Assembly (NCBI RefSeq): GCF_013149275.1
Contig: NZ_JABGNA010000005.1
Span: 186,001 to 250,000, forward strand
Direction of reading: 5' to 3'
Length of the DNA: 64,000 nucleotides
Origin: Mucilaginibacter sp. SG564
GTDB taxonomy: Bacteria; Bacteroidota; Bacteroidia; Sphingobacteriales; Sphingobacteriaceae
Part shown: piece by piece, positions 26,606-35,659 of the stretch
Numbering within the stretch: position 1 is the first letter of the stretch
Layout: the number at the start of each line of letters is the position of its first letter
The notes under the pieces: generated by a model
Told to the model about the DNA's origin: nothing
Seen by the model: the letters and a program-made list of their open reading frames with translations, nothing else
Databases searched by the model: none
Program-made: the position numbers and the translations under genes

Positions 26606-29600
26606 TTAAAACGTTGCATTTATACCTGCTGAGAACTGACGGCGTAACAATGAACCTGTCGTAATGGTCGGGTTCGGACTTTCCGGGTTAGGACCTTTAT
26701 AGTTGGTGATATAAAAGAGGTTGTTTCCTGCCAAATTAAATCCCAAAGAATTTATCCCGATCTTTTTCATCGCAGATTTAGGAAGTGTGTAACCAAGGCG
26801 AGCATTCTTTAATGAGATATAAAACACCTGTGTTTCGAGCCATTGTGAATTTAGAAAGAAGCTCGAGGTATAGCTATTCGATAGCTTCGGGAAAATCGTT
26901 TGATCCCCCGGACTTTTCCAGCTATCTTTCCCAACATTCACTAACTGATTTCCGATTCCGCTTTGATACGAGCCTAAAACCGCTCCTTGGCTATAACTGT
27001 TAAATCCAGCCTGGCTCCTATACTCATAGTTGAGTGACAGACTAAATCCTTTGTAATTTATTCCTTGCTGTATGCCGCCCGCGAATTTCGGTGCGAAGTT
27101 CACGAATACGTAATTTGGCGGGATATTAGTATAATCGTAAACGCCTGTTTGGCTGTTTAACGGCGGTAAATTATACACTCTAACTCGCCCAATCGGCTGA
27201 CCGACATCATAAAAGTTTGCGAATGCGGAAGTTTTCAAATTCGGAAATGAAACAAGCTTATTCGCATTAAAGGCGATGTTTCCAGCCAGGTACCAGGTAA
27301 GTTTATGCATCGCCTCAGAACGATAACTTATTGAAATTTCAAGGCCTTTGTTTTGAACTTTAGCGGGTAGATTGATAACCTGTGAATTGAGCCCGGTAAC
27401 AGATCCCAAGTTTGTAGTAACGATCTGATCATCGGTTAAAGACCTATAAACATCACCGGCTACTACCAATTGGTCATTCAAAAATCCCAGGTCTGTCCCG
27501 ATGTCAAGTTTTTTGGTCTGGGACCAGCGTATGTCTGGGTTTGAAGCTTGGGTAATGTTAAAAGTCGACTGTCCCTCATAAGTATATCCAGAACCAGCGG
27601 TGAACGTGGATAGGTAGCCGAATGAGCTATTCACTGGGGTTCCCGTGATTCCATAGCTAGACCGTAACTTTCCAAATGAAAAGAAATCGCTTTTCATTTT
27701 TTTCAAAAACTCCTCATCTGAAAATACCCAGGCACCGCCCACTGATCCAAAGCTGCCCCAACGTTTATCCGGTCCGAATGTACTAGCTCCGTCTCGTCTT
27801 CCTGAAACCATTAGAATATACCGGGCGTTATAACTGTAATTTAACCTCGCATAGGCAGATGCTAATTTTTGCTGGTCCAGGTTAGCGCTTGGCGTAATCG
27901 ATCCGGCGGCAACCAAACTTCGCTCCAGATAGTCATTCGTAAAGCCTGATGCGGCAAAACTTTGGGTATTGTAAGCCTGATCATTGTAACTTATACCAGC
28001 CAGTGCATTGAGGTATCCCTTCCCGATCTTGCGATTGTAATTCAAATTGGGTTCCAACGTAAAATTACTGATCGTTCCGTAATTGAAACTGCTGCTCCTA
28101 AAAGAGCTGGTTCCAAGTCCGATGGACGCATAAAGAGCAACCGTACTTGGGTTGGTGGTGTAAAGAGACGAACTTTCGAAGAACGAGTTTATATTATTGA
28201 TAGAATAGCCACTTTCAAGATTAAAAATTAATCCTTTAAGAATTTCATACCCGAATTTTATATTGGCGTTAGTTGCGGTATTCTTGGTATTAGTAGGCAG
28301 GAAGACGCCTGGTGCGCTTCCAGGATATACAGCGCCCTTTTCGGCCCAACCAGCAAAATTCGGATTTCCTTGCGCATCAAAAAGTGACGGCGCATTCGGG
28401 GCTAAAAATATCAGGCTCTCTAGTGAGCCCGCCGGCAAATCATTGTTGACCACGGAAATACCGAAATAAGAGTCTAAATGTAAACGGCCATTTGCGGACA
28501 CGCTTTGTGTAGACAGTGAAAAACTGGTCCTTTTCTCATTGTAGTCTCTAAGGGTTGCGCTTGGCGCTCCCTTTACTCCGCCATCGGAATAGAAATAACC
28601 GCCGTTGGCGATAAACGTCGTTGTACCCTTTCCTCCTGACACTGAAAAATTCGCTGTGTAAGTTGGTTTGCTTCCCAAAAGTTCCTTTTGCCAGTTTGTA
28701 TTTTGAGTTTGACTAAATGTCAAAAGATCCGGGCCATCACTGGCTGTCGGAGACTTACCATCAGTTTTATAGGCTTGCCTTCGCATAGCCAGGTATTGGT
28801 CTGTATTCATCAGATCGAGCTTTCGCGCGTAAGTTGATAAACCGTACAGAACAGAAGCGCTAGCGACCAGATCGCCACCTTTGGCTTTCCTTGTCGTTAT
28901 GATTATAACTCCGTTAGCCCCTCTTGTTCCGTAAATAGCGGTCGCATCGGCGTCTTTCAATACCGTAACACTTTCGATATCTGCAGGATTAAGTGAAAAC
29001 AGGGCACTCAAACCATTTGCGCTCTGAGAAGAGCTTTTGCTAAAGGTTCCCAATTGACCTGATGAAGAAGGTCCACCCGTCGTGCCAGGCATCTGCGCTA
29101 TAGGAAAACCGTCGAGTAAAATCAAAGGTTGATTCACGTAGGGCAATAAATCGGAAGATCCGTTAACTGGCAAAGCATTTGTTCCCCTTAGTGTGATTGC
29201 GTAGTTGGCGCTCGCATTCGGCCCGTTTTGAGTGATGGTTAATCCAGGAACCAGACCGGCGAGGGCTTCAATTATATTTGGTGATGGAGAGACCGCTAAT
29301 TGTTCGTGAGTGATAGTTACTTGTGAACCGGTGCTACTGCGCAGACTCGTTTTGCCGTTAAAAATAACCTGGACTTCGTCGAGTTCTGATTGGGCGCGTT
29401 TTAAATTTACAATTTGATATTTTCCGGTCACCGAAAGCGTTTCCGGTGCATAGCCAATATAGGTTACCTGAAGTAAATCTCCTTCTTCAACCCCTGGCAA
29501 TGTAAAAACTCCCCCACGTTGGGTAGTTGTAGTTAAGTCTTTATTTTTCACTCGGATTGTTGCCCCCTCTAAAGGATCATGGTCTTCATTATAGACTAGT

Positions 29601-30001
29601 CCCAATGCCGTCACTGAGGCAGAGGAAGATTTTTGTTTACCGGGCTTTTTGTCCTTCTCGGTAATCGTTACAGATCGATCTTCAATAATGAAAGTAAGCG
29701 GGCTATCTTTAAATATCAGATCTAAAGTTGATTTTAAATTTTCCTTTTGAACGCTCAACGTTACGGGTTGAGCCGTGTTTAACAGGTCCTCTGCAATAAA
29801 GAAGCTGTAATGGCTTTGTTTTCTTAGCTCTTTAATAACAGACTTTAAGGGAGCGTTTTTAAAGCTGGCCGTAATAGATTGTGCGTTGGCAACAGAAGCA
29901 ACAAAAATAAGACATAAAAAAAGCGGGACGCCCAGTAGAAGATTTCGGTATTTTTGCCACCGAAAAGGCAAAGAAATTCTATTAGTATAATTTTTATACA
30001 T
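26606..30001 (-). CDS. SusC/RagA-type TonB-dependent receptor with STN domain
   Basis: 1131 residues from MYKNYTNRISLPFRWQKYRN, chosen over a Met 14 codons upstream because the signal segment (LLLGVPLFLCLIFVASVANA) follows directly. STN domain ~40-105 (APLKSVIKELRKQSHYSFFI), carboxypeptidase-regulatory-like domain ~130-200 (NEDHDPLEGATIRVKNKDLT), TonB box and plug from ~205 (SELDEVQVIFNGKTSLRSST, QPLILLDGFPIAQM, VLKDADATAIYGTRGANGVI), barrel ending RRQFSAGINATF. Its STN domain would contact the FecR encoded upstream. It shares the operon with SusD and two metalloproteases, which points to uptake of peptides or protein-derived oligomers. Confidence 0.93.
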   Translation of the reverse strand: MYKNYTNRISLPFRWQKYRNLLLGVPLFLCLIFVASVANAQSITASFKNAPLKSVIKELRKQSHYSFFIAEDLLNTAQPVTLSVQKENLKSTLDLIFKDSPLTFIIEDRSVTITEKDKKPGKQKSSSASVTALGLVYNEDHDPLEGATIRVKNKDLTTTTQRGGVFTLPGVEEGDLLQVTYIGYAPETLSVTGKYQIVNLKRAQSELDEVQVIFNGKTSLRSSTGSQVTITHEQLAVSPSPNIIEALAGLVPGLTITQNGPNASANYAITLRGTNALPVNGSSDLLPYVNQPLILLDGFPIAQMPGTTGGPSSSGQLGTFSKSSSQSANGLSALFSLNPADIESVTVLKDADATAIYGTRGANGVIIITTRKAKGGDLVASASVLYGLSTYARKLDLMNTDQYLAMRRQAYKTDGKSPTASDGPDLLTFSQTQNTNWQKELLGSKPTYTANFSVSGGKGTTTFIANGGYFYSDGGVKGAPSATLRDYNEKRTSFSLSTQSVSANGRLHLDSYFGISVVNNDLPAGSLESLIFLAPNAPSLFDAQGNPNFAGWAEKGAVYPGSAPGVFLPTNTKNTATNANIKFGYEILKGLIFNLESGYSINNINSFFESSSLYTTNPSTVALYASIGLGTSSFRSSSFNYGTISNFTLEPNLNYNRKIGKGYLNALAGISYNDQAYNTQSFAASGFTNDYLERSLVAAGSITPSANLDQQKLASAYARLNYSYNARYILMVSGRRDGASTFGPDKRWGSFGSVGGAWVFSDEEFLKKMKSDFFSFGKLRSSYGITGTPVNSSFGYLSTFTAGSGYTYEGQSTFNITQASNPDIRWSQTKKLDIGTDLGFLNDQLVVAGDVYRSLTDDQIVTTNLGSVTGLNSQVINLPAKVQNKGLEISISYRSEAMHKLTWYLAGNIAFNANKLVSFPNLKTSAFANFYDVGQPIGRVRVYNLPPLNSQTGVYDYTNIPPNYVFVNFAPKFAGGIQQGINYKGFSLSLNYEYRSQAGFNSYSQGAVLGSYQSGIGNQLVNVGKDSWKSPGDQTIFPKLSNSYTSSFFLNSQWLETQVFYISLKNARLGYTLPKSAMKKIGINSLGFNLAGNNLFYITNYKGPNPESPNPTITTGSLLRRQFSAGINATF

Positions 30002-30055
30002 TTGAATGTTCGTTAAAGGTTTAACAATTACGTAGTTTAACATGATCCGAACTTG

Positions 30056-30081
30056 GCCAGCGGTGTTGTAGCACTTCTGGC
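30056..30081 (-). promoter_or_regulatory. Hairpin between fecR and susC
   Basis: On the gene strand GCCAG and CTGGC close a stem and GTG/CAC pair above an AA/CG internal loop, with AGTGCT on the 5' side. It lies 55 nt before the susC start and matches in place and partly in sequence the hairpin at 7562-7593. Confidence 0.4.
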
Positions 30082-30122
30082 TTTTTTTTTCTGCAGACCA
30101 TGAATTAGAGGTTGAGGAAACG

Positions 30123-31229
30123 TTATTTACTTATAGTAATCCTCCTTCCTTCGATTTTAAAATGTATTCTTTTGGAAGATTCCAAAGGTTTTAAAAGACT
30201 CGAAATACTTGAAAAACGGTCAGCCGAGAGATAAAATTTTGTTTGTGGTATAGGACCCTCATATACGACCTCAATATCATACCACCTGGCGACTTTTCGC
30301 ATAATTGATTCGATATCGCCGCTTTCGAACATAAAATATCCGTCTTTCCAGGCGATTGCTTCATCAACATCAGCTTCACGAATTTTCATCTGGTTGCTCG
30401 AGAGAATGGATTGTTGGCCCGGTTTAAGAATGCCCTCCCTTTCATTTTTCTTTTCAGTTATCTCGACGCTTCCTTCTATAAGAGTGGTGATTGTGGCAGG
30501 ATCATCATCATAACTGCATATGTTAAAATGGGTTCCCAAAACTTTGACTTCTTGTTTGTCGGTAGTTACTATAAAAGGGTGTTTTGGATCCTTAGCCACT
30601 TCAAAATATCCTTCGCCTTTAAGTTTGACATTTCTTTCTCTAGAAATAAACGCAGTCGGAAAGGTCAACTTTGAATCTGCGTTTAGCCAAACTTTTGTGC
30701 CGTCCGCTAAAACCAGGGGATAAGGAGATTGCTGACCTTTTGAAGTAGACATGGTATTGTAACTAACACTCTTCTCGTCGGCAGAACCGGCATATGAAAT
30801 ATTGCCTTGAGACGCAATGATATTTGTTTTACCTTGGATTGCCAGTCGGCCGGACAAACCCTTAGTCAATATTATCTTTTTCCCATTAGCAAGAGAAAGC
30901 GTAGCCTGATTATGTCCGGGAGTAATGATTTGATTTTTCGCTTCGCGATTCGATTCTGGCTTCGCTTTACGGGTAATGACGTAAGCACCAAAAGAAAGAA
31001 ATAGTATAATAGAAGCCGCGGCAGCAAATCGAGGCCAAAGGCGCATCGATACAGGTTCTTGCTGAAGGCCGCTCCATACGTCATCCAAATCCGCATTAAT
31101 TTCTTCAATAGACGGTAAGTCTGTTGAATTTTGAATATAAAACCAATGCTCCAATAATACTTTTTCCTCTTCAGTACATTCTCCCGAAGCGTATTTTGAA
31201 AGCAAAGCTAGAATTTGTTCTTTATTCAT
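30123..31229 (-). CDS. FecR-family anti-sigma factor
   Basis: 368 residues. The cytoplasmic N-terminus (LLSKYASGECTEEEKVLLEH) binds the sigma factor. A transmembrane helix (FAAAASIILFLSFGAYVIT) lies at ~66-84. The periplasmic FecR domain at ~150-250 has PLVLADGTKVWLNADSKLTF, VKLKGEGYFEVAKDPKHPFI and VLGTHFNICSYDDD. The C-terminal segment has IMRKVARWYDIEVVYEG. It lies between the sigma gene and the STN-type susC, as expected for the three-part signalling chain. Confidence 0.93.
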   Translation of the reverse strand: MNKEQILALLSKYASGECTEEEKVLLEHWFYIQNSTDLPSIEEINADLDDVWSGLQQEPVSMRLWPRFAAAASIILFLSFGAYVITRKAKPESNREAKNQIITPGHNQATLSLANGKKIILTKGLSGRLAIQGKTNIIASQGNISYAGSADEKSVSYNTMSTSKGQQSPYPLVLADGTKVWLNADSKLTFPTAFISRERNVKLKGEGYFEVAKDPKHPFIVTTDKQEVKVLGTHFNICSYDDDPATITTLIEGSVEITEKKNEREGILKPGQQSILSSNQMKIREADVDEAIAWKDGYFMFESGDIESIMRKVARWYDIEVVYEGPIPQTKFYLSADRFSSISSLLKPLESSKRIHFKIEGRRITISK

Positions 31230-31340
31230 CTTTAGATAATTGATGATAAAGACCCCTTGAATAAGGATTTGCCCAGATTAAATTGAAATAAATTTAAGGT
31301 TATTTTTACGTTAATTATTAATAAGTTGATATTCAACGAA

Positions 31341-31928
31341 TTAAAATTTATGTTGATATAACATAACAAACAACACGCCGAACAATCCAAGTTTTGAGCG
31401 AAGTATTGACAAAGCGTTGTTAAGTTGATTACGGACGGTTTTCTCACTGATGTCAAGAATTTCGGCTATCTCCGCGTTTGAAAGATGCTGCTTGCGGCTC
31501 AATTCAAATATCTCGCGCATTTTAGTAGGGAGCGCGCTTATTTCTTTCTCAATGATCGCTGAAAGCTCTTTTTCCCTTACCAGTTGATCTGATTGATAAG
31601 ACGTATTATTTATCGTAGACTGAACAGATGCAATATATCTCGAATTAACGTTCTGGCGTGCGACAAATTTTAATACTCGATTTCTTACGGCAGTAAAAAG
31701 ATAGCCCGATAAGTAACCGTCGATATTCAAGTGTTTTCGATTTTCCCAAAGGGTTGCAAATAACTGTTGTAACAAATCTTTGGTTTCCTCTCTGTCTTGT
31801 AGCCGATGGAAGGCATGAACATACAGAGGACCTTTATAACGACGATAAATTTCGGCAAAAGCCGCCCTATCATCTGATCTTAATCGTTCAACGAGCAGAG
31901 AATCCGGAAAATCACTATAGCCATCCAT
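31341..31928 (-). CDS. ECF RNA polymerase sigma factor (FecI-like)
   Basis: 195 residues. Region 2: DRAAFAEIYRRYKGPLYVHA and KDLLQQLFATLWENRKHL. Region 4: ALPTKMREIFELSRKQHLSN and AEIAEILDISEKTVRNQLNN. A hydrophobic end (LFGVLFVMLYQHKF) resembles that of the other FecI-like factor in the window. It heads the minus-strand operon and is followed by fecR after 111 bp. It probably directs transcription of susC onward when the receptor is loaded. Confidence 0.93.
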   Translation of the reverse strand: MDGYSDFPDSLLVERLRSDDRAAFAEIYRRYKGPLYVHAFHRLQDREETKDLLQQLFATLWENRKHLNIDGYLSGYLFTAVRNRVLKFVARQNVNSRYIASVQSTINNTSYQSDQLVREKELSAIIEKEISALPTKMREIFELSRKQHLSNAEIAEILDISEKTVRNQLNNALSILRSKLGLFGVLFVMLYQHKF

Positions 31929-32416
31929 ACATTACCTCATTTACTTACGGGGAAAATTGATTATCAGGGTTCATGGACAGATAAATAAAAGTCATCTTTC
32001 ATTTTTCCAGTATATTGAAACGTCAATAAAAAGCTATTATCACCTAATTACAAGGGAGTTAAAACGGTTTTGCATTATCAAATATACATTTACGTATGCG
32101 CGGTAATTGATAAACAATTAACATAATTACAAAATATTGACTGAATTTTTTAAAATTATTAGGAATGATAAGAAAAAATAACCTACAAATAAAATCATTG
32201 TCTTGAATTGTTTAATATTTGTCAATATCTGTCGATCAAAAATTCAAATATTAACTTTTCAGTAGTAAGAACTAAAAATATCTCTTAAAAATTCGCTTGG
32301 AAAGTTGAAGCGGCCAAGAAACTCAAAATATTTTTTACAAACTGCAATTATTACGGGTAGATTTGTGCCTGCAAGGAATAATTGCAGATAGACTTTTTAA
32401 TTAAACCAGCTGCATC
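31929..32416. other. AT-rich divergent intergenic region
   Basis: 488 bp between the sigma gene (minus) and the nitrobindin-like gene (plus). No gene is visible. It should contain the promoters of both, including the clear TAGATTTG element listed next. Confidence 0.6.
32331..32365 (+). promoter_or_regulatory. Candidate promoter of the nitrobindin-like gene
   Basis: TAGATTTG at 32358-32365 is an exact TAnnTTTG -7 element. A T-tract (TTTTTTACAA, 32331-32340) occupies the -33 position. The predicted transcript has a leader of about 45 nt. Confidence 0.45.
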
Positions 32417-32896
32417 ATGGATTTGAAGGAGATAATTAACCGAATAAAAAAATTATCAGTAGGTGATTGGATGGGTGAAGGGTTTGCCAAATTCCCGACA
32501 ATAGACGACACTGCCTACACCGAAGTAACAGTTTTTATTCCCGACGAACATAAAGATGCCATTCTTTTCAATCAAAAAACATGGTATAAAAATAACACGA
32601 GCAATAATGGCCAAACCGTATTTTGGGACACTGGGTTTATCTTATTAAAGGAGAATGACATTTTGCTTCATAGTGTGCAAGTTGGCGGGCGTATGGAGCA
32701 GTACAAGTTGACGTCATACGACAATGACCACTTTGTTTTTGATAGCGTAAACATCCAGGTTGACCCGAAAACAATTCATTCGCAACGTATTTTCACATTC
32801 GAAAAAGACAGCATCACTTATGAATTGAATATGTCTACACACCAGGCAACTGAATTTCAAAATCATTTAAAGGCGAGGTTAGTCAGACACCAATAA
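32417..32896 (+). CDS. Nitrobindin-like (THAP4/FABP-like) beta-barrel protein
   Basis: 159 residues, near the length of bacterial nitrobindins. SVGDWMGEGFAKFPTIDD (residues ~14-31) matches the family's GxWxGxGxxxxPT signature. A series of beta strands follows (YTEVTVFIPDE, QTVFWDTGFILLKENDI, MEQYKLTSYDNDHFVFDSVN). The end FQNHLKARLVRHQ resembles the segment holding the axial haem histidine in nitrobindins, so His ~150 is the candidate ligand. Such proteins bind ferric haem and scavenge or isomerise peroxynitrite. The similarity is moderate and a lipocalin-like protein without haem is the alternative. It is a monocistronic gene with a good promoter. Confidence 0.55.
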   Translation: MDLKEIINRIKKLSVGDWMGEGFAKFPTIDDTAYTEVTVFIPDEHKDAILFNQKTWYKNNTSNNGQTVFWDTGFILLKENDILLHSVQVGGRMEQYKLTSYDNDHFVFDSVNIQVDPKTIHSQRIFTFEKDSITYELNMSTHQATEFQNHLKARLVRHQ

Positions 32897-33052
32897 TAAA
32901 ACTAGATGCAACCTTCGATGCCGCAGGCAATGTCATCTTGCAACGATTCAATTCGGAATAAATTCGATATTTACGGGACGGATCAATGTCTTCGAAATTC
33001 AAGCCTGCTTTGACGCCCCGTAAATAAATGAAAATATCTGCGTTTAATAATT

Positions 33053-33832
33053 TCACCCTCTTCCGGTAGCCATCCCGCCATCGACTGATAGGATCACCCC
33101 TGTCACCCACGAACTTTCCTCAGAAAGTAGATATTTAATGGCGCTAGCTGCTTCTTCAGCTTTACCATTTCGACCTGTTGGATTAAGCCCAGTGAAACTG
33201 TTGTATGTTTCTTCTACTTTATCCAATCCAACAACATCATTGAGCACATTAGTTTCGATGAGGCCCGGTGCAATGGCATTTACACGTATTTGATCCGGTG
33301 CAAGTTCAACCGCCAGGTGTTTAGTGAAAGAATGTAAACCAGATTTCGCCATAGAATAAGCGGAGGTGGGCATTCCTTTCACGACGTTATCTGCCCAATA
33401 TGAACCGATATTCACTATTGCACCACCGCCGTTGTTCTTCATAATTTTCGCTACCGCCTGGGTGATAAAATAAAATCCTTGGTTGATGTTAAGCAGCGCG
33501 AGATATTCTTCTGGCGTGGTGTTTAAAAAAGGTTTTGGCCTGAAAATCCCGGATGCATTCACAAGATAGTCGATTTTGCCTTCACCTCGCAGATCATCGA
33601 TAAATCTTTCGACGCTGACCGGTTCTGCGAGATCCACTATCAGCCCTTTAACAAAATTATCACCGGTGTTCGTTAAGAGCGAAGTAACGGTTTCTGCGAC
33701 GCTTTCTTTTCTTTTGCTAGCAACTATTACGTTAGCTCCAAGTGACGAGAGTAATTGAGCAGTTGCTTTTCCCATTCCACTTGTACCACCGACTATGAGG
33801 GCGGTTTTTCCTTTAAATTCGTTAGGTTTCAT
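33053..33832 (-). CDS. SDR-family NAD(P)-dependent oxidoreductase
   Basis: 259 residues, classical short-chain dehydrogenase. The cofactor site is TALIVGGTSGMGKATAQLL (residues ~9-27); NASGIF (~91) is the NAG-type motif. The catalytic Ser is in NIGSYWADNVV (~140), and the Tyr/Lys pair is in SAYSMAKSGLH (Tyr ~157, Lys ~161). IRVNAIAPGLIETNV and SWVTGVILSVDGGMATG are the usual C-terminal features. Substrate is unknown. It is divergent from yceI; a TTGTCACA motif sits 37 bp before the start, as for three other enzyme genes here. Confidence 0.9.
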   Translation of the reverse strand: MKPNEFKGKTALIVGGTSGMGKATAQLLSSLGANVIVASKRKESVAETVTSLLTNTGDNFVKGLIVDLAEPVSVERFIDDLRGEGKIDYLVNASGIFRPKPFLNTTPEEYLALLNINQGFYFITQAVAKIMKNNGGGAIVNIGSYWADNVVKGMPTSAYSMAKSGLHSFTKHLAVELAPDQIRVNAIAPGLIETNVLNDVVGLDKVEETYNSFTGLNPTGRNGKAEEAASAIKYLLSEESSWVTGVILSVDGGMATGRG

Positions 33833-33869
33833 ATTTTAAGATTTACGGTTAGACAACGATTTCAATTTC

Positions 33870-33877
33870 TGTGACAA
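33870..33877 (-). promoter_or_regulatory. TTGTCACA motif upstream of the SDR gene
   Basis: TTGTCACA on the gene strand, 37 nt before the start. The opposite orientation (GTCACAC) occurs at 33934-33940, and an 11-bp palindrome GCAAACTTTGC at 33906-33916, within the same divergent promoter region. Confidence 0.35.
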
Positions 33878-34081
33878 TCCAGAAAATAAGCCCAAATCCC
33901 GGGCAGCAAACTTTGCCTATGATTCAAAAACATGTCACACTTTTCCAATTTTGTGTCCAATGTATGCTTAGAAGCCTGATGACCCGATGAAAGATATTTA
34001 TCGTTTCACAGAGCATTAATACGATGAAGGATCTCATCAGAACACTTTGGCGGCAAGGCAAAATTTAACATTGACAACAAC

Positions 34082-34651
34082 ATGAAAAGTAACTGGAAAA
34101 TTGATCGTGAGCATAGTGAGCTGCGATTTGAGACAGATTATCTCGTGATCTCCAAGATCTCTGGATTTATAACCTCTTTTGACGCGAGTTTTCAAACGGA
34201 CGAGACTGGGTTTAAAAATATTACACAGGTACGGCTAGTAGCGGACGTAAATTCTTTGAACACACACAATCCAATGAGGGACGCGCATTTAAAAAATGAT
34301 CAATATTTTGATGCTTCGCGGTACAGCGATATATTGTTTACGAGCACAGAAATCATACAAGGCAGTGATGGACTGCCAGGGGAATTTCTTTCAGCCGAGA
34401 AAAAAGAATTTGCTATAAAAGGAATACTTACCATTAAAGGAATTACAAAGCCAGTCATTATGCATGGCTCCTTCGGAGGCGCAATTTTGGAGGCTGGGCG
34501 AAAAATCAGGGCGGGATTTACCATCAGCACGACGATTAACAGAATAGACTTCGGCGTGGGGGATGTTATACACACCAAAGGAGGCCAATTGTTGCTTGGT
34601 GAAGACGTTGTGATTACCGCTAATTGTCAGTTTATCAGGGAGGCTGCATGA
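34082..34651 (+). CDS. YceI-family protein
   Basis: 189 residues of the YceI lipocalin-like fold, which binds polyisoprenoid chains. SNWKIDREHSELRFETDYLV and ISKISGFITSFDASF mark the first strands, followed by NPMRDAHLKNDQYFDASRYS (family RDxHL motif, ~62-82). IKGILTIKGITKPVIMHGSF and AGFTISTTINRIDFGVG complete the barrel. No signal peptide is seen, so it would be cytoplasmic, unlike E. coli YceI. It is followed 4 bp later by a 35-codon Cys-rich ORF and then a zinc-ribbon protein. Confidence 0.9.
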   Translation: MKSNWKIDREHSELRFETDYLVISKISGFITSFDASFQTDETGFKNITQVRLVADVNSLNTHNPMRDAHLKNDQYFDASRYSDILFTSTEIIQGSDGLPGEFLSAEKKEFAIKGILTIKGITKPVIMHGSFGGAILEAGRKIRAGFTISTTINRIDFGVGDVIHTKGGQLLLGEDVVITANCQFIREAA

Positions 34652-34655
34652 GCTC

Positions 34656-34763
34656 ATGATAAAATGTGATCGCCACCGGCCGCACCCGTATTCTTGCTCA
34701 CATTGTGAAATGAACCATGAGTTTGAGCTGAAAAATAAGACGGCAGGAGATAAGGCATTTTAA
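34656..34763 (+). CDS. Small Cys/His-rich ORF (35 aa) coupled to yceI
   Basis: ATG at 34656 opens a 35-codon frame that starts 4 nt after the yceI stop. It encodes MIKCDRHRPHPYSCSHCEMN then HEFELKNKTAGDKAF. Cys4, His7/His10 and the CSHC pair (Cys14, Cys17) could bind one zinc ion. The tight spacing suggests translational coupling. It may be a genuine microprotein or the remnant of a longer zinc-finger protein; no family recognised. Confidence 0.35.
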   Translation: MIKCDRHRPHPYSCSHCEMNHEFELKNKTAGDKAF

Positions 34764-34806
34764 TTTTTAGAAAAGTTGAATTTTTCAAGTCTAAGACAAA
34801 ATTGTT

Positions 34807-35550
34807 ATGGAAACCACAATTGCAAACAAACTTAAAGCGCTATATAAGCTGCAGGCGCTGCATACCCAAATTGACAAAATTCGTCAATTGAAGGGTTTGC
34901 TGCCGGAGGAAGTATCTGATTACGAGGATAAAATTGTCGGAATAAAAACGAGGGTAGACCAGTTAAAAAATGATCTTGATGCCCTGAAACACGAATTTGA
35001 TAACACGAAGAACTTAATTAGGGCGTCCAACGATGCCGTGAGTAAGTATCAGAGTGAGGTGGGTTCTGTTAAAAACAACCGGGAATACGATGCGCTGCTT
35101 AAAGAAATAGAAATACAACACCTGGATATTCAGCTACATCAGAAAAGGCTGATGAAAATCGAAGGCGACATCGTCAATAAAACGAGTGATTATCGCTCGG
35201 CTCAAACCGACCTCGAGGCAAACCAAAAATATTTGATTATCAAGAAGGACGAACTTGACAAAATATCCGCTGAGACACAAGCGAAAGAAAAGGAGCTAAC
35301 TCAACTGGCTTTAGACGCCGGTAGGGATATAGATAGCAACCTTCTGGCGGCCTATACCCTGCTGCGAAAGAAAGCGAAGAACGGCCTGGCAATCGTTACT
35401 GTTGAACGTGATGCCTGTTCAGGTTGTTTTAACCACACCCCTGCGCAACAACAAGCGGAGATAAGACTCCATCAGAGGATTATTGTTTGCGAATTTTGTG
35501 GGCGTATTTTGGTGGATGAAGGCTTGGTGTCGGAGGGCGCAATAACATAA
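34807..35550 (+). CDS. Coiled-coil protein with C-terminal C4 zinc ribbon (CT398/zf-RING_7 type)
   Basis: 247 residues. Residues ~1-185 are a long helical hairpin coiled coil (KALYKLQALHTQIDKIRQLK, VDQLKNDLDALKHEF, REYDALLKEIEIQHLDIQLH). The C-terminal ~50 residues form a zinc ribbon with two Cys pairs: DACSGCFNHTPAQQQ and IVCEFCGRILVDE. Family members in Bacteroidota are commonly near Nif3-like (YbgI) genes; no such gene is here. They are thought to bind nucleic acid or protein partners, with no settled function. Transcribed in the same direction as yceI and the microORF. Confidence 0.88.
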   Translation: METTIANKLKALYKLQALHTQIDKIRQLKGLLPEEVSDYEDKIVGIKTRVDQLKNDLDALKHEFDNTKNLIRASNDAVSKYQSEVGSVKNNREYDALLKEIEIQHLDIQLHQKRLMKIEGDIVNKTSDYRSAQTDLEANQKYLIIKKDELDKISAETQAKEKELTQLALDAGRDIDSNLLAAYTLLRKKAKNGLAIVTVERDACSGCFNHTPAQQQAEIRLHQRIIVCEFCGRILVDEGLVSEGAIT

Positions 35551-35659
35551 AACGAGGAAGGGACATTCAATTCGCTTGCCGGTATGAAAATAACGATTTC
35601 TTCTTCCGGTAAACGCTTCGAAAATTGCTGCAAAAACAAAATTTAAGAATTTATATCAA

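Noticed and set aside
31232..31456. Minus-strand 74-codon frame between fecR and the sigma gene
   Set aside because: It overlaps the region-4 coding end of the sigma gene in another frame and has no features.
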